A stretch of 64,000 nt of DNA from Blastococcus sp. CT_GayMR16 (lineage in GTDB: Bacteria; Actinomycetota; Actinomycetes; Mycobacteriales; Geodermatophilaceae), in the NCBI RefSeq assembly GCF_004570875.1, contig NZ_SPQK01000019.1:1-64000 (forward strand), in the 5' to 3' direction. The notes beneath the pieces were generated by a model. The model was not told the DNA's origin and made no database searches. It worked only from the letters and a program-made list of their open reading frames with translations. How positions within the stretch are numbered: position 1 is the first letter of the stretch; each line of letters begins with the position of its first letter. Made by a program: the position numbers and the translations under genes. Shown here in pieces: positions 17,717 to 25,061 of this stretch.

Positions 17717-19975
17717 GTGGCGGACTTCCAGGACCCCGACGGGCGCGCGCTCGAGGCAGCGCTGCAGCCCGGGGGCGTGCACAGCGTGTTCCAGCCGATC
17801 ATCGAACTCGACACCGGCCGGGTGGTCGCCTACGAGGCACTGGCCCGCGGTCCCGAGGGTCCGCTGCAGCGGCCCGACCTGCTCTTCGCCGCCGCGCGCG
17901 AGGCCGGCCGGCTGGCCGAGCTGGACGAGATCTGCCGCGCCGCGGCGTTCCGCGGTGCCGTCGCGCAGGGGCTGCTGTCGCCGCTGACCGTCTTCGTGAA
18001 CGTGGAGCCGGAGGTCCTCGACACCGCTCCCCTGGACGACCTGCTCGCCATCGCCGAGGGCGCGCCGCACGACCTCCGCATCGTCATGGAGATCACCGAG
18101 CGGGCGCTGGCCGCCCGCCCGGCCGAACTGCTGCGCACCGTGGAGCGGGTGCGGGCTCTCGGGTGGGGCATCGCGGTCGACGACGTGGGGGCCGACTCCA
18201 TGTCGCTGGCCTTCCTCCCCCTGCTCGCCCCCGACGTCATCAAGCTCGATCTGCGGCTGGTGCAGGAGCGCCCCGGCCCGGCGATCGCCGAGATCATGAA
18301 CGCGGTCAACGCCCACGCCGAGCGCACCGGGGCGGTGGTGCTCGCGGAGGGCATCGAGACTGCTGAGCACCTGGCCACCGCCCGCGCCCTGGGCGCCACC
18401 CTCGGGCAGGGCTGGCTCTTCGGCCGGCCCGGGCCGGGAGTCGCGCCGGGGCTGGTCCCCGGTGAGCTCGCCCTTCCGGGAGCGGGAGCGAGCGGTCCCG
18501 CGGATGCCTCACCGTTCGGCTGCCTGCCGACGACCGTGCCGCTGCGCCGGTCGGCGAAGGCGCTGCTGATCGAGCTGAGCAAGCAGCTGGAGCGCGAGGC
18601 GATGCGCCTGGGCGACACGGCGGTCGTCGCCGCGACCTTCCAGGAGGCACGCCACTTCACGCCGTCGACCACCCAGCGCTACCGCGACCTGGTCGAGCGG
18701 ACCGGCTTCGTCTGCGCACTCGGCGAAGGCCTGCCCGTCGAACCCCTGCCCGGTCTGCGCGGGGCCGACCTCCGCCCCGACGACGTGGTGCGCGGTGAAT
18801 GGGACGTCGTCGTCCTCGGCCCGCACTTCAGTGCCGCCCTGCTCGCCCGCGATCTCGGGGACGACGGACCGGACCTGGAGCGCACCTTCGAGTACGCCCT
18901 CACCTACGACCGCGCGACGGTCGTCCGTGCGGCGCACGCCCTGTTGTCGCGGGTCGCGCCGCGGCTGGCGCCCGCCGTTGCCGGGGTGCCCGACGTCCGC
19001 CGTCCCGGAACCGTTCCCGTCCCCGCGCTCCGTAGGGTGCCGTCGGACGGCGACGCCCTGGTGCGCAGCGCGCTGTCGGCGACGACGAGCGGCGTGACCA
19101 TCGCCGACATGCTGCAGCCCGACCAGCCGCTGGTCTACGTCAACGAGGCCTTCCAGGAGCTCGCCGGCTTCCCCGCGTCCGAGGTGCTCGGCCGCAACTG
19201 CCGGTTCCTGCAGAGCCCCGACACCGACCCGGCCGCGGTCGCCCGCATCCGGTCGGCCATCGACCGGGGCGAGGAGTGCCGGGAGACCGTGCTGAACCTG
19301 CGCGGACCGGACCGGACGCCGTGGTGGAACGAGATCCACCTGTCACCGGTCGTCGACCCCGCCGGCACGGTCGTCCAGTACATCGGTGTCCAGCACGACG
19401 TGACCGCCCGCGTCGAGGCCGAGCGCGCCCTGCTGCAGGAGCGCGACCGCAACCAGGTCTACCTGGCCCGCATCGAGGAGCTGGCCTACACCGATCCGCT
19501 CACCGGCCTGCCCAACCGTCGCCGCCTCGAGGAGCAGGTGGAGACGGCGATCTGGTCGGCCCGTACCGGGCAGGACACCCTCGCGCTGCTCTTCGTCGAC
19601 CTCAACGGCTTCAAGGCGGTCAACGACTGCCTGGGACACGCGGCCGGCGACGAGCTGCTGCAGTCGGTGGCCCGCACGTTGCGTGGGCGGCTGCGGCGCG
19701 GCGACCTGCTGGCCCGGCTCGCCGGCGACGAGTTCCTCGTGGCGCTGCGCGGACTGGACCCCGCGACCGCCGCCGAGGAGGGGCGGCGGGTCGCCGACGA
19801 GCTGGCCGCGGCGGTGTGCGCACCCGTGGTCCTCCGCGACCGGGAGGTGGCGGTCGGGGCGAGCGTCGGCGTGGCCGTCTACCCCGCCGACGGCGAGGAG
19901 TTCGCGACGCTGCTGCACACGGCCGACCTGGACATGTACGCGCGCAAGGCTGGGGACCGCGGCGCCCGGCGCTGA
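17717..19975 (+). CDS. EAL-DICT-LOV-GGDEF protein, probable blue-light-regulated c-di-GMP enzyme
   Basis: The 752-residue protein has four modules. An EAL phosphodiesterase domain (about 20-245) keeps the key residues: EAL at 40-42, NVEP, EITE, DDVG, IKLD, EGIET and GQGWLFG. A DICT sensory domain follows (about 275-405). A PAS domain of LOV type (about 440-555) carries the photoactive motif GRNCRFLQ with Cys495, plus the conserved flavin-contact Asn and Gln positions. A GGDEF domain (about 580-750) has DPLTGLPNRR and AGDEF at 669-673 instead of GGDEF. It should make or break c-di-GMP under control of blue light and a DICT signal. The direction of control is not visible. The start GTG is the first plausible one before the EAL domain. 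No membrane segment is seen. Confidence 0.92.
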   Translation: MADFQDPDGRALEAALQPGGVHSVFQPIIELDTGRVVAYEALARGPEGPLQRPDLLFAAAREAGRLAELDEICRAAAFRGAVAQGLLSPLTVFVNVEPEVLDTAPLDDLLAIAEGAPHDLRIVMEITERALAARPAELLRTVERVRALGWGIAVDDVGADSMSLAFLPLLAPDVIKLDLRLVQERPGPAIAEIMNAVNAHAERTGAVVLAEGIETAEHLATARALGATLGQGWLFGRPGPGVAPGLVPGELALPGAGASGPADASPFGCLPTTVPLRRSAKALLIELSKQLEREAMRLGDTAVVAATFQEARHFTPSTTQRYRDLVERTGFVCALGEGLPVEPLPGLRGADLRPDDVVRGEWDVVVLGPHFSAALLARDLGDDGPDLERTFEYALTYDRATVVRAAHALLSRVAPRLAPAVAGVPDVRRPGTVPVPALRRVPSDGDALVRSALSATTSGVTIADMLQPDQPLVYVNEAFQELAGFPASEVLGRNCRFLQSPDTDPAAVARIRSAIDRGEECRETVLNLRGPDRTPWWNEIHLSPVVDPAGTVVQYIGVQHDVTARVEAERALLQERDRNQVYLARIEELAYTDPLTGLPNRRRLEEQVETAIWSARTGQDTLALLFVDLNGFKAVNDCLGHAAGDELLQSVARTLRGRLRRGDLLARLAGDEFLVALRGLDPATAAEEGRRVADELAAAVCAPVVLRDREVAVGASVGVAVYPADGEEFATLLHTADLDMYARKAGDRGARR

Positions 19976-19977
19976 GC

Positions 19978-20280
19978 TCAGCCGGCCGCGCCGCCGTCCA
20001 GCAGTTCCACCGGGAACGGCGGCCGGCCGGTCCCGGCGAGCCGGGTGTTGCCCCAGGGGTCGGTCTCCGTGGCGTCGGCCCGCGCGGTGCCGTGGGGTGT
20101 CGTGATCTGGACCGAGGTGCGGGGCGCGAGCTGTGCGTCCACCCGTCCGGTCCAGACGACGTGGCCGGCGAGCGGGTCGAACCGCGCGGCCAGCGCCGCA
20201 CGGGCCGTCCGGGGCGGTGCGCCGTCCACCGCGACGGTGACCTCTCCCTCGTAGCCCTCCGGGGCGTCGTGGTCGCTCAT
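19978..20280 (-). CDS. DUF4873-like small protein
   Basis: The 100-residue soluble protein has the pattern YEGEVTVAVDG, then ARFDPLAGHVVWTGRV. This resembles DUF4873, a small beta-rich domain found alone or attached to flavin monooxygenases in actinobacteria; that assignment is from memory and should be checked. The ATG shares a base with the TetR stop (TGATG), so the two are co-translated. The pair is divergent from an AurF-like diiron oxygenase, which suggests a shared oxidation function. Confidence 0.7.
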   Translation of the reverse strand: MSDHDAPEGYEGEVTVAVDGAPPRTARAALAARFDPLAGHVVWTGRVDAQLAPRTSVQITTPHGTARADATETDPWGNTRLAGTGRPPFPVELLDGGAAG

Positions 20281-20969
20281 CAGCGCCGCAGCGGCGGGAG
20301 CAGCGCGGCCAGGCCGCCGTCGGCGAGCGCGACGAGCTGCTCGACGAGTTCGGGCGCGGGCACCGTGCGCGCCGTCGACCACCAGTGGGCGGCCAGCTGC
20401 ACCATCCCGACGACGCCGTAGGCCCACGTCCGCGCGGCGTCGGCCGGGCGGCCGGCCTCGGTGAGCCGGGCGGCCATCACCACGGCCAGCGCCTCGGCGA
20501 TCTCGTGCTCGGTCGCGGCCACGAGATCGGCCCGGCCCGATCGTCCCGCCTGGGCGTAGGCGAAGCGGTACAGCTCGGGCTCGTCCTCGATCAGGGACAC
20601 GAACGCGGAGATGACCGCGCGCAGGCCGGCGCGGTCGTCCTCGTGCTCGACGGCGATCTCCCCGAGCAGCCGCGGCAGCAGGATGGCGTTCGAGATCCGC
20701 TCCAGGACGGCGTCGACGAGCTCGTCCTTGTCGGTGAAGTAGCGGTAGATGACCGTCTTGGACACCCCAGCGCTGCGGGCCACGTCGTCGACGGCGAAGT
20801 CGGGGCCGGCCAGCCGCACGGCCTCCACGGCAGCGGCGACGAGATCCTCGCGACGGGCCCGGCGGTGCTCCGTCCAGCGCGCGCGGCGGCCGTCCTGAGC
20901 CGGCAGCGGCGCCTCGACGGGCTCCCCCGCCCGCGGCGGCGCGCCCGGAAGGTCGGCCACACGTTGCAT
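20280..20969 (-). CDS. TetR-family transcriptional regulator
   Basis: The 229-residue protein has an N-terminal helix-turn-helix with FAVDDVARSAGVSKTVIYRYFTDK, typical of TetR repressors. An all-helical ligand domain follows. I use the ATG at 20969; an in-frame GTG at 20978 would run into the putative operator. The gene is divergent from the AurF-like oxygenase 63 bp away, so it is likely its repressor. Confidence 0.9.
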   Translation of the reverse strand: MQRVADLPGAPPRAGEPVEAPLPAQDGRRARWTEHRRARREDLVAAAVEAVRLAGPDFAVDDVARSAGVSKTVIYRYFTDKDELVDAVLERISNAILLPRLLGEIAVEHEDDRAGLRAVISAFVSLIEDEPELYRFAYAQAGRSGRADLVAATEHEIAEALAVVMAARLTEAGRPADAARTWAYGVVGMVQLAAHWWSTARTVPAPELVEQLVALADGGLAALLPPLRR

Positions 20970-20978
20970 GTGTTTCAC

Positions 20979-20991
20979 GGTAACAGCTACC
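20979..20991. promoter_or_regulatory. candidate TetR operator between tetR and the AurF-like gene
   Basis: The inverted repeat GGTA-ACAGC-TACC is centred in the 62-bp divergent spacer. A symmetric site between a TetR gene and its divergent target is the usual arrangement. The arms are short, so this is a suggestion only. Confidence 0.35.
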
Positions 20992-21031
20992 TTTCATCAC
21001 AGCCGCACTCGACGTCTGGGGGAACCCGCCG

Positions 21032-21970
21032 ATGACCGCCACCCTGTCCACACCTATGCCCACCGATGGCACGGGACAGTCAGGCAAGAAGCCCGTGGAC
21101 CGTCAGGCCCTGTCCGCCCGACTGCTGGGCTCGGCCGCCAAGAAGTCCTACGACCCTGTCGTCGACATCGACTGGGCCGCCCCGATTCCTGCCGACCTCT
21201 ACGGTCTGTCACCGGAGTGGTCGACGCTCTACGGCACGCCGATGTGGAACTCACTCAGCGATGAGCAACGCGTCACCCTGACCATCCACGAGTACTGCTC
21301 GATCTCCGGGGTGGGCATCTGGTTCGAGTGCCTGCTCATGCAGCTGGTGCTCAAGGACATCTACGGCGACGACCCGGCCCAGCCACACGTCCAGTGGGCG
21401 CTCACCGAGATCGCCGACGAATGCCGGCACTCGGTGATGTTCGCCCGGACGGCGGAGACGTTCGGTGCGCCGTCCTACCAGCCCCCGGCGTCGATCCTCC
21501 GGCTCGGCAAGGCCTTCGTGTCCCGCTTCGACGGCCCCGCCGCGTACGCCGCGATCCTGGTCGCCGAGGAGATCCTCGACATCTTCCAGCGCGACCTCAT
21601 GAAGGACGAGCGCGTCCAGCCCCTGACCAGGGCGACCAGTCAGATCCACGTCGTGGAGGAGGCCCGGCACATGCGGTTCGCCCGCGAGGAGATCGTCCGC
21701 CGGACGCCGGAGCTGTCCCGCTGGCAGCTGCGCCGGCACCGCGCCGGGGTGGCGTCGGTCGCGGCGATCGTCGCGGACAACCTGGTGCAGCCGGAGGTCT
21801 ACGCCTCGGTCGGACTGGACCCGAAGGAGGCCAAGGCGGCGGCCCGGGCGAACACCCACTACGGCGACAAGCTGCGGGACGCTTCCGCCGGCCTGGTCGC
21901 CTTCCTGCGCGACGTCGGCCTGGTCGGCGGAGCGTCCGAGCTGCTCTGGAAGCGCGCCCGCCTGGTCTAG
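21032..21970 (+). CDS. AurF-like diiron oxygenase
   Basis: The 312-residue protein resembles the AurF (p-aminobenzoate N-oxygenase) family of ferritin-like diiron enzymes. Metal-ligand motifs appear in order: HEYCSISGVGIWFE, then EIADECRHSVMF, then AEEILDIFQRD, then EEARHMRFAREE. That gives the expected paired Glu/His sets. AurF oxidises an aryl amine to a nitro group, but many homologs act on unknown substrates. No biosynthetic cluster surrounds this one. Only a DUF4873-like protein and TetR lie next to it. GGGGGA lies at a suitable distance before the ATG. Confidence 0.85.
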   Translation: MTATLSTPMPTDGTGQSGKKPVDRQALSARLLGSAAKKSYDPVVDIDWAAPIPADLYGLSPEWSTLYGTPMWNSLSDEQRVTLTIHEYCSISGVGIWFECLLMQLVLKDIYGDDPAQPHVQWALTEIADECRHSVMFARTAETFGAPSYQPPASILRLGKAFVSRFDGPAAYAAILVAEEILDIFQRDLMKDERVQPLTRATSQIHVVEEARHMRFAREEIVRRTPELSRWQLRRHRAGVASVAAIVADNLVQPEVYASVGLDPKEAKAAARANTHYGDKLRDASAGLVAFLRDVGLVGGASELLWKRARLV

Positions 21971-21975
21971 TCGCC

Positions 21976-22764
21976 TCAGCGCTGGGCGAGCTGGGTCGTG
22001 TAGAGGCAGATCGCGGCGGCGGCCGCCAGGTTCAGGCTCTCCGCCCGGCCGCGCATCGGGATCCGCACGCGGGCGTCGGCAAGCCGCGCCAGCTCCGCGG
22101 GGACACCGCGGGCCTCGTTGCCGAACAACCAGAGCACCGGCCCCATGAGCTCGGTGGTCAGCTCGTCGAGCGCGGCCTCTCCCCCGCCGTCGGCGGCCAG
22201 CACGGTCACCCCGGCCGCCTGCAGCGACTGCACCAGCGGGGCCAGCGGCGCACCGCGGACGACGTCGACGTGGAACAGGCTGCCGGCGCTGGCCCGCACG
22301 GCCTTGCCGCCGTAGGGGTCCGCCGAGCCCGCGCCGAACACCACCGCCGCGGCACCGCAGGCATCCGCCGTCCGCAGGATCGTGCCGGCGTTACCGGGAT
22401 CGGCCAGCTCCGACAGCGCGACGACCAACCGGGGCGGTACGGCGATCAGGCTCTCGGCGGACACGTCGCGCAGGGCGCAGACGGCGACGAGGCCCTGCGG
22501 TGTGACGGTCTCGGACAGGCCGGCCGCGGCCTTCTCGGTGACCAGCCGGACGGGCACGTCGGTCGAGGCCAGCAGGTCGCGGTGTGCTGCCGCCGCGACC
22601 TCGGTGGCGAACACCTCCTGGACGCGTGACGAGCCGGCGAGGGCCTCGACCACGGCCTGACGGCCCTCGGCGAGGAACAGCCTCGCGTCGTCGCGTCCCG
22701 TTCGGCGGGTGAGCTTGCGCGCAGCCACGATCCGGGCGGAGCGCTCGGTGAGCAGATCGGTCAT
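21976..22764 (-). CDS. TrmH/SpoU-family rRNA (or tRNA) methyltransferase
   Basis: The 262-residue SPOUT-fold protein transfers a methyl group from SAM to an RNA ribose. It has an N-terminal substrate-binding domain. The catalytic domain carries the knot motifs ELADPGNAGTILRTADA, LWLFGNEARGVP and IPMRGRAESLNLAAAAAI. Its place after rplT matches the position of the tsnR-like gene in mycobacteria and relatives. The ATG at 22764 gives the normal N-terminus. It lies downstream of a strong hairpin that may separate it from the ribosomal genes. Confidence 0.92.
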   Translation of the reverse strand: MTDLLTERSARIVAARKLTRRTGRDDARLFLAEGRQAVVEALAGSSRVQEVFATEVAAAAHRDLLASTDVPVRLVTEKAAAGLSETVTPQGLVAVCALRDVSAESLIAVPPRLVVALSELADPGNAGTILRTADACGAAAVVFGAGSADPYGGKAVRASAGSLFHVDVVRGAPLAPLVQSLQAAGVTVLAADGGGEAALDELTTELMGPVLWLFGNEARGVPAELARLADARVRIPMRGRAESLNLAAAAAICLYTTQLAQR

Positions 22765-22786
22765 GGACGTTCCCTCCGGACACACG

Positions 22787-22835
22787 ACGACGCCGTCGGT
22801 GCCGACCCCGGGGGGCCGGTCACCGACGGCGTCGT
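22787..22835 (-). terminator. hairpin downstream of rplT
   Basis: A perfect 15-bp stem is formed by ACGACGCCGTCGGTG (22787-22801) and its complement at 22821-22835, with a 19-nt loop. There is no T-run on the minus strand, as is common for actinobacterial terminators. It would end or weaken the infC-rpmI-rplT transcript before the methyltransferase gene. Confidence 0.6.
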
Positions 22836-22882
22836 TCGGCCCTCGTGCAGGGACCCACCGCGAGCCTGCGAGTGGTGGGGGG
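22836..22882. repeat. 47-bp direct repeat, copy 1 (after rplT)
   Basis: This 47-bp stretch matches 23550-23596 at 44 of 47 positions. It starts 15 bp beyond the rplT stop. The reverse strand can fold CCACC...GGTGG and CCCTGCACGAGGG mini-hairpins. No coding function is evident. Confidence 0.8.
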
Positions 22883-22897
22883 CAGGAGGGTCCTTTC

Positions 22898-23284
22898 TCA
22901 GGCAGCGTCGGTCGCGGTCGCCGGAGCGGCGGCCACGGCGGCGCGCGAAGTCTCCACCAGCGCGGCGAAGGCGGCCGGCTCGTTCACGGCGAGCTCGGCC
23001 AGGACGCGACGGTCCAGCTCGATGCCGGCGAGCTTGAGCCCCTGCATGAACCGGTTGTAGGTCATGTCGTTCAGGCGGGCCGCGGCGTTGATCCGGGTGA
23101 TCCACAGCTTGCGGAAGTCACCCTTGCGCGCCTTGCGGTCGCGGTAGGAGTACGTCGCCGAGTGGAGCAGCTGCTCCTTGGCCTTGCGGTACAGCCGGGA
23201 ACGCTGACCGCGGTAGCCGGCAGCGGCCTCCAGGGTCGTCCGGCGCTTCTTCTGGGCGTTGACCGCCCGCTTCACGCGTGCCAC
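22898..23284 (-). CDS. rplT: 50S ribosomal protein L20
   Basis: L20 binds 23S rRNA and is needed early in 50S assembly. The 128-residue protein begins [14 protein letters not shown] and has the conserved [13 protein letters not shown] and [11 protein letters not shown] blocks. A short Ala-rich tail ends it. The start is a GTG preceded by AGGAG at about 7 nt. It is the last gene of infC-rpmI-rplT; in several bacteria L20 represses its own operon. Confidence 0.98.
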   Translation of the reverse strand: MARVKRAVNAQKKRRTTLEAAAGYRGQRSRLYRKAKEQLLHSATYSYRDRKARKGDFRKLWITRINAAARLNDMTYNRFMQGLKLAGIELDRRVLAELAVNEPAAFAALVETSRAAVAAAPATATDAA

Positions 23285-23319
23285 GTGAGAGCTCCTGTCT
23301 TCTCGTCAGTAAAGGGCGG

Positions 23320-23514
23320 TCAGAGACCGAGCAGCTTCTTCATCCGGGGGGTGTCAGCCTTGGACAGCACACCGGTGCCGCTCACCCGGCGCTTGCGCGA
23401 GGAGGACTTCACCTCGAACTTGTGCTGGTTGTTGGTGTGCTCGCGAACGAGCTTCCCGGTGCCGGTCACGCGCACGCGCTTCGCGGTGCCCTTGTGGGTC
23501 TTCTGCTTCGGCAT
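23320..23514 (-). CDS. rpmI: 50S ribosomal protein L35
   Basis: This small basic ribosomal protein of 64 residues has the family start MPKQKTHKGTAKRVRVTGTG and a C-terminal LGL. It lies between infC and rplT as usual. The 93-bp gap upstream of it contains a copy of the 47-bp repeat that recurs after rplT. Confidence 0.98.
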   Translation of the reverse strand: MPKQKTHKGTAKRVRVTGTGKLVREHTNNQHKFEVKSSSRKRRVSGTGVLSKADTPRMKKLLGL

Positions 23515-23549
23515 GTCCCTCGTCCTGTTCGTCTGTTGTCGGTGCGTCG

Positions 23550-23596
23550 TCGGCCCTCGTGCAGGGCCCCGCCGCGAGCGTGCGAGTGGTGGGGGG
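23550..23596. repeat. 47-bp direct repeat, copy 2 (between infC and rpmI)
   Basis: It pairs with 22836-22882, with only three mismatches in 47 bp. It starts 11 bp beyond the infC stop, so both copies sit just after a gene end in the same operon. This could be a dispersed intergenic repeat or an RNA structure serving two genes. Confidence 0.8.
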
Positions 23597-23607
23597 AGTG
23601 TCCTTCG

Positions 23608-24210
23608 TCAGGCGCTGGGCGCCTGCTCCTCGGCCGCAGTTGCCTCGTTCGCCGTGGCCTTCTCCTGCTTCGCGGTCCGGCGGGCGGCGTCGGACGCTGC
23701 CTGGTTCCGGTGCGGAGCGATCACCATGACCATGTTGCGGCCGTCCTGCTTCGGGTTGGACTCGACGACGCCCAGCTCGGCGACGTCAGCGGCCAGCCGC
23801 TGGAGCAGTCGGTACCCCATCTCCGGGCGGGACTGCTCCCGGCCGCGGAACATGACCGTGATCTTGACCTTGTCGCCGCCCTTGAGGAAGCGCTCGACAT
23901 GGCCCTTCTTGGTCTCGTAGTCGTGCGGGTCGATCTTGAGGCGCAGCCGCATCTCCTTGATGACGGTGAGCGCCTGGTTCCGCCGGGCCTCGCGGGCCTT
24001 CTGAGCGGACTCGTACTTGAACTTGCCGTAGTCCATCAGCTTGCAGACCGGCGGCCGGGCCATGGGAGCGACCTCGACGAGGTCGAGCTCCGAGTCCTGG
24101 GCCAGTCGCAACGCTTCGCCGATCGACACGACGCCGACCTGCTCACCCTCCGGGCCGACCAGGCGGACCTCGGGGACACGGATACGGTCGTTGATGCGGG
24201 GCTCGGTGAT
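23608..24210 (-). CDS. infC: translation initiation factor IF-3
   Basis: IF-3 keeps 30S subunits free and checks the start codon. The 200-residue product begins [17 protein letters not shown] and contains [17 protein letters not shown] and [11 protein letters not shown]. The C-terminal domain has [17 protein letters not shown], and a low-complexity Ala/Glu tail ends it. The start is an ATC codon at 24210 preceded by AGAGGAGAGGCC. No ATG or GTG fits upstream of the conserved start. A rare AUU/AUC/AUA start is the known hallmark of infC and underlies its autoregulation. Confidence 0.97.
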   Translation of the reverse strand: MTEPRINDRIRVPEVRLVGPEGEQVGVVSIGEALRLAQDSELDLVEVAPMARPPVCKLMDYGKFKYESAQKAREARRNQALTVIKEMRLRLKIDPHDYETKKGHVERFLKGGDKVKITVMFRGREQSRPEMGYRLLQRLAADVAELGVVESNPKQDGRNMVMVIAPHRNQAASDAARRTAKQEKATANEATAAEEQAPSA

Positions 24211-24511
24211 GGCCTCTCCTCTGCTCTTGCCTGTGAGGAGTCGCCCGTCCCGGACGCCGACAGAACGAAGGCCCCGGGAGCATCAGCTCACGGGGCCCAC
24301 TCGCCGGTGTCGCACGCACCCGAGGGCGCGTGCATGTCACGACAACCGACCGGTGGCCGGCTCTCGCGATCCGGGGACCTGAGCGCCTGGACGGCGTCAG
24401 GTGGGAGCGGGCTCCTCTTGGATCAGCGGCCCGGGAAGGGCCACTGGATGGTTCGCGTGCCTCGATGAAGCAGGGAGGCGCGCTCACCCTACAGCGCCGT
24501 GACCCCCGAGG
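24211..24511 (-). other. infC 5' leader region
   Basis: This 301-bp non-coding stretch separates the PH-domain gene from infC on the same strand. It contains a GC-rich hairpin followed by a T-containing tract at 24261-24297, treated separately. Several shorter inverted repeats lie upstream of it. The promoter for infC-rpmI-rplT must lie here, but I cannot place it with confidence. Confidence 0.6.
24261..24297 (-). terminator. attenuator-like hairpin in the infC leader
   Basis: On the minus strand GGCCCCGTGAGC and GCTCCCGGGGCC form a stem of about 12 bp with one mismatch around TGAT. TTCGTTCTG follows directly, giving a terminator-like structure about 50 nt before the infC start. infC operons in other bacteria are controlled by leader attenuation; the role here is inferred. 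Confidence 0.6.
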
Positions 24512-25009
24512 TCATTCCCGGGTGGGGTACAGCAACGGCGGTGGGGTCGGCTCCTGGGCCTGCGCGGCGGCCAGCAGCGCCCGGAGGGCCTCGACCGCCT
24601 GCGCCGCACGCTCCTTGTCCACCGCCTGCACGGCGAAGAGCGCGACCTCGTCGTCGTTGCGCAGGATCAGCGACGCCCACGACGACTTCCGGTCGAAGGC
24701 GACCGACCGGACCGCCGACCAGGGCAGCTCGTGCTGGAGGACGACGTTGCGCCAGCGGATGCCGTCGGCGTCCGCGTCGACGCGGGAGCGCCCGAGGAAC
24801 AGGATGCCGGCGCCCAGCACCAGGCCGAGCCCGGCGATCGCCACCTGGTCGACCGGACCGAACTCCACCACGCCGGTCGAGTTCGACTGGAGGGACAGCG
24901 CGACCAGCCCCATCACGACGACGACCACCGCCGCCGCCAGGGCGCACAGCAGCCGCATGCGCCGGGGCACGGCCGAGACCGGACGGGCCGGCGGGGAGGA
25001 ATCGGTCAC
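24512..25009 (-). CDS. membrane protein with bacterial PH-like domain
   Basis: The 165-residue protein has two hydrophobic segments near the N-terminus (LLCALAAAVVVVVMGLVAL and an AGLGLVLGAGILFLG stretch). A PH-like beta domain follows, containing GIRWRNVVLQHELPWSAVRSVAF and LFAVQAVDKERAAQAV. This layout matches actinobacterial PF10756-like proteins of unknown role. The GTG at 25009 removes an implausible Cys/His-rich upstream extension. A strongly Pro-rich tail ends it. Confidence 0.8.
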   Translation of the reverse strand: MTDSSPPARPVSAVPRRMRLLCALAAAVVVVVMGLVALSLQSNSTGVVEFGPVDQVAIAGLGLVLGAGILFLGRSRVDADADGIRWRNVVLQHELPWSAVRSVAFDRKSSWASLILRNDDEVALFAVQAVDKERAAQAVEALRALLAAAQAQEPTPPPLLYPTRE

Positions 25010-25061
25010 CCGTCCATGGTCGCAGCATCCGGCCGGGGCGTTGCTGGCAGAGTGCGAGGAC

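Noticed and set aside
21032-21970. The AurF-like gene as a marker of an antibiotic biosynthetic cluster
   Set aside because: No polyketide, peptide synthetase or tailoring genes lie nearby; the neighbours are housekeeping genes.
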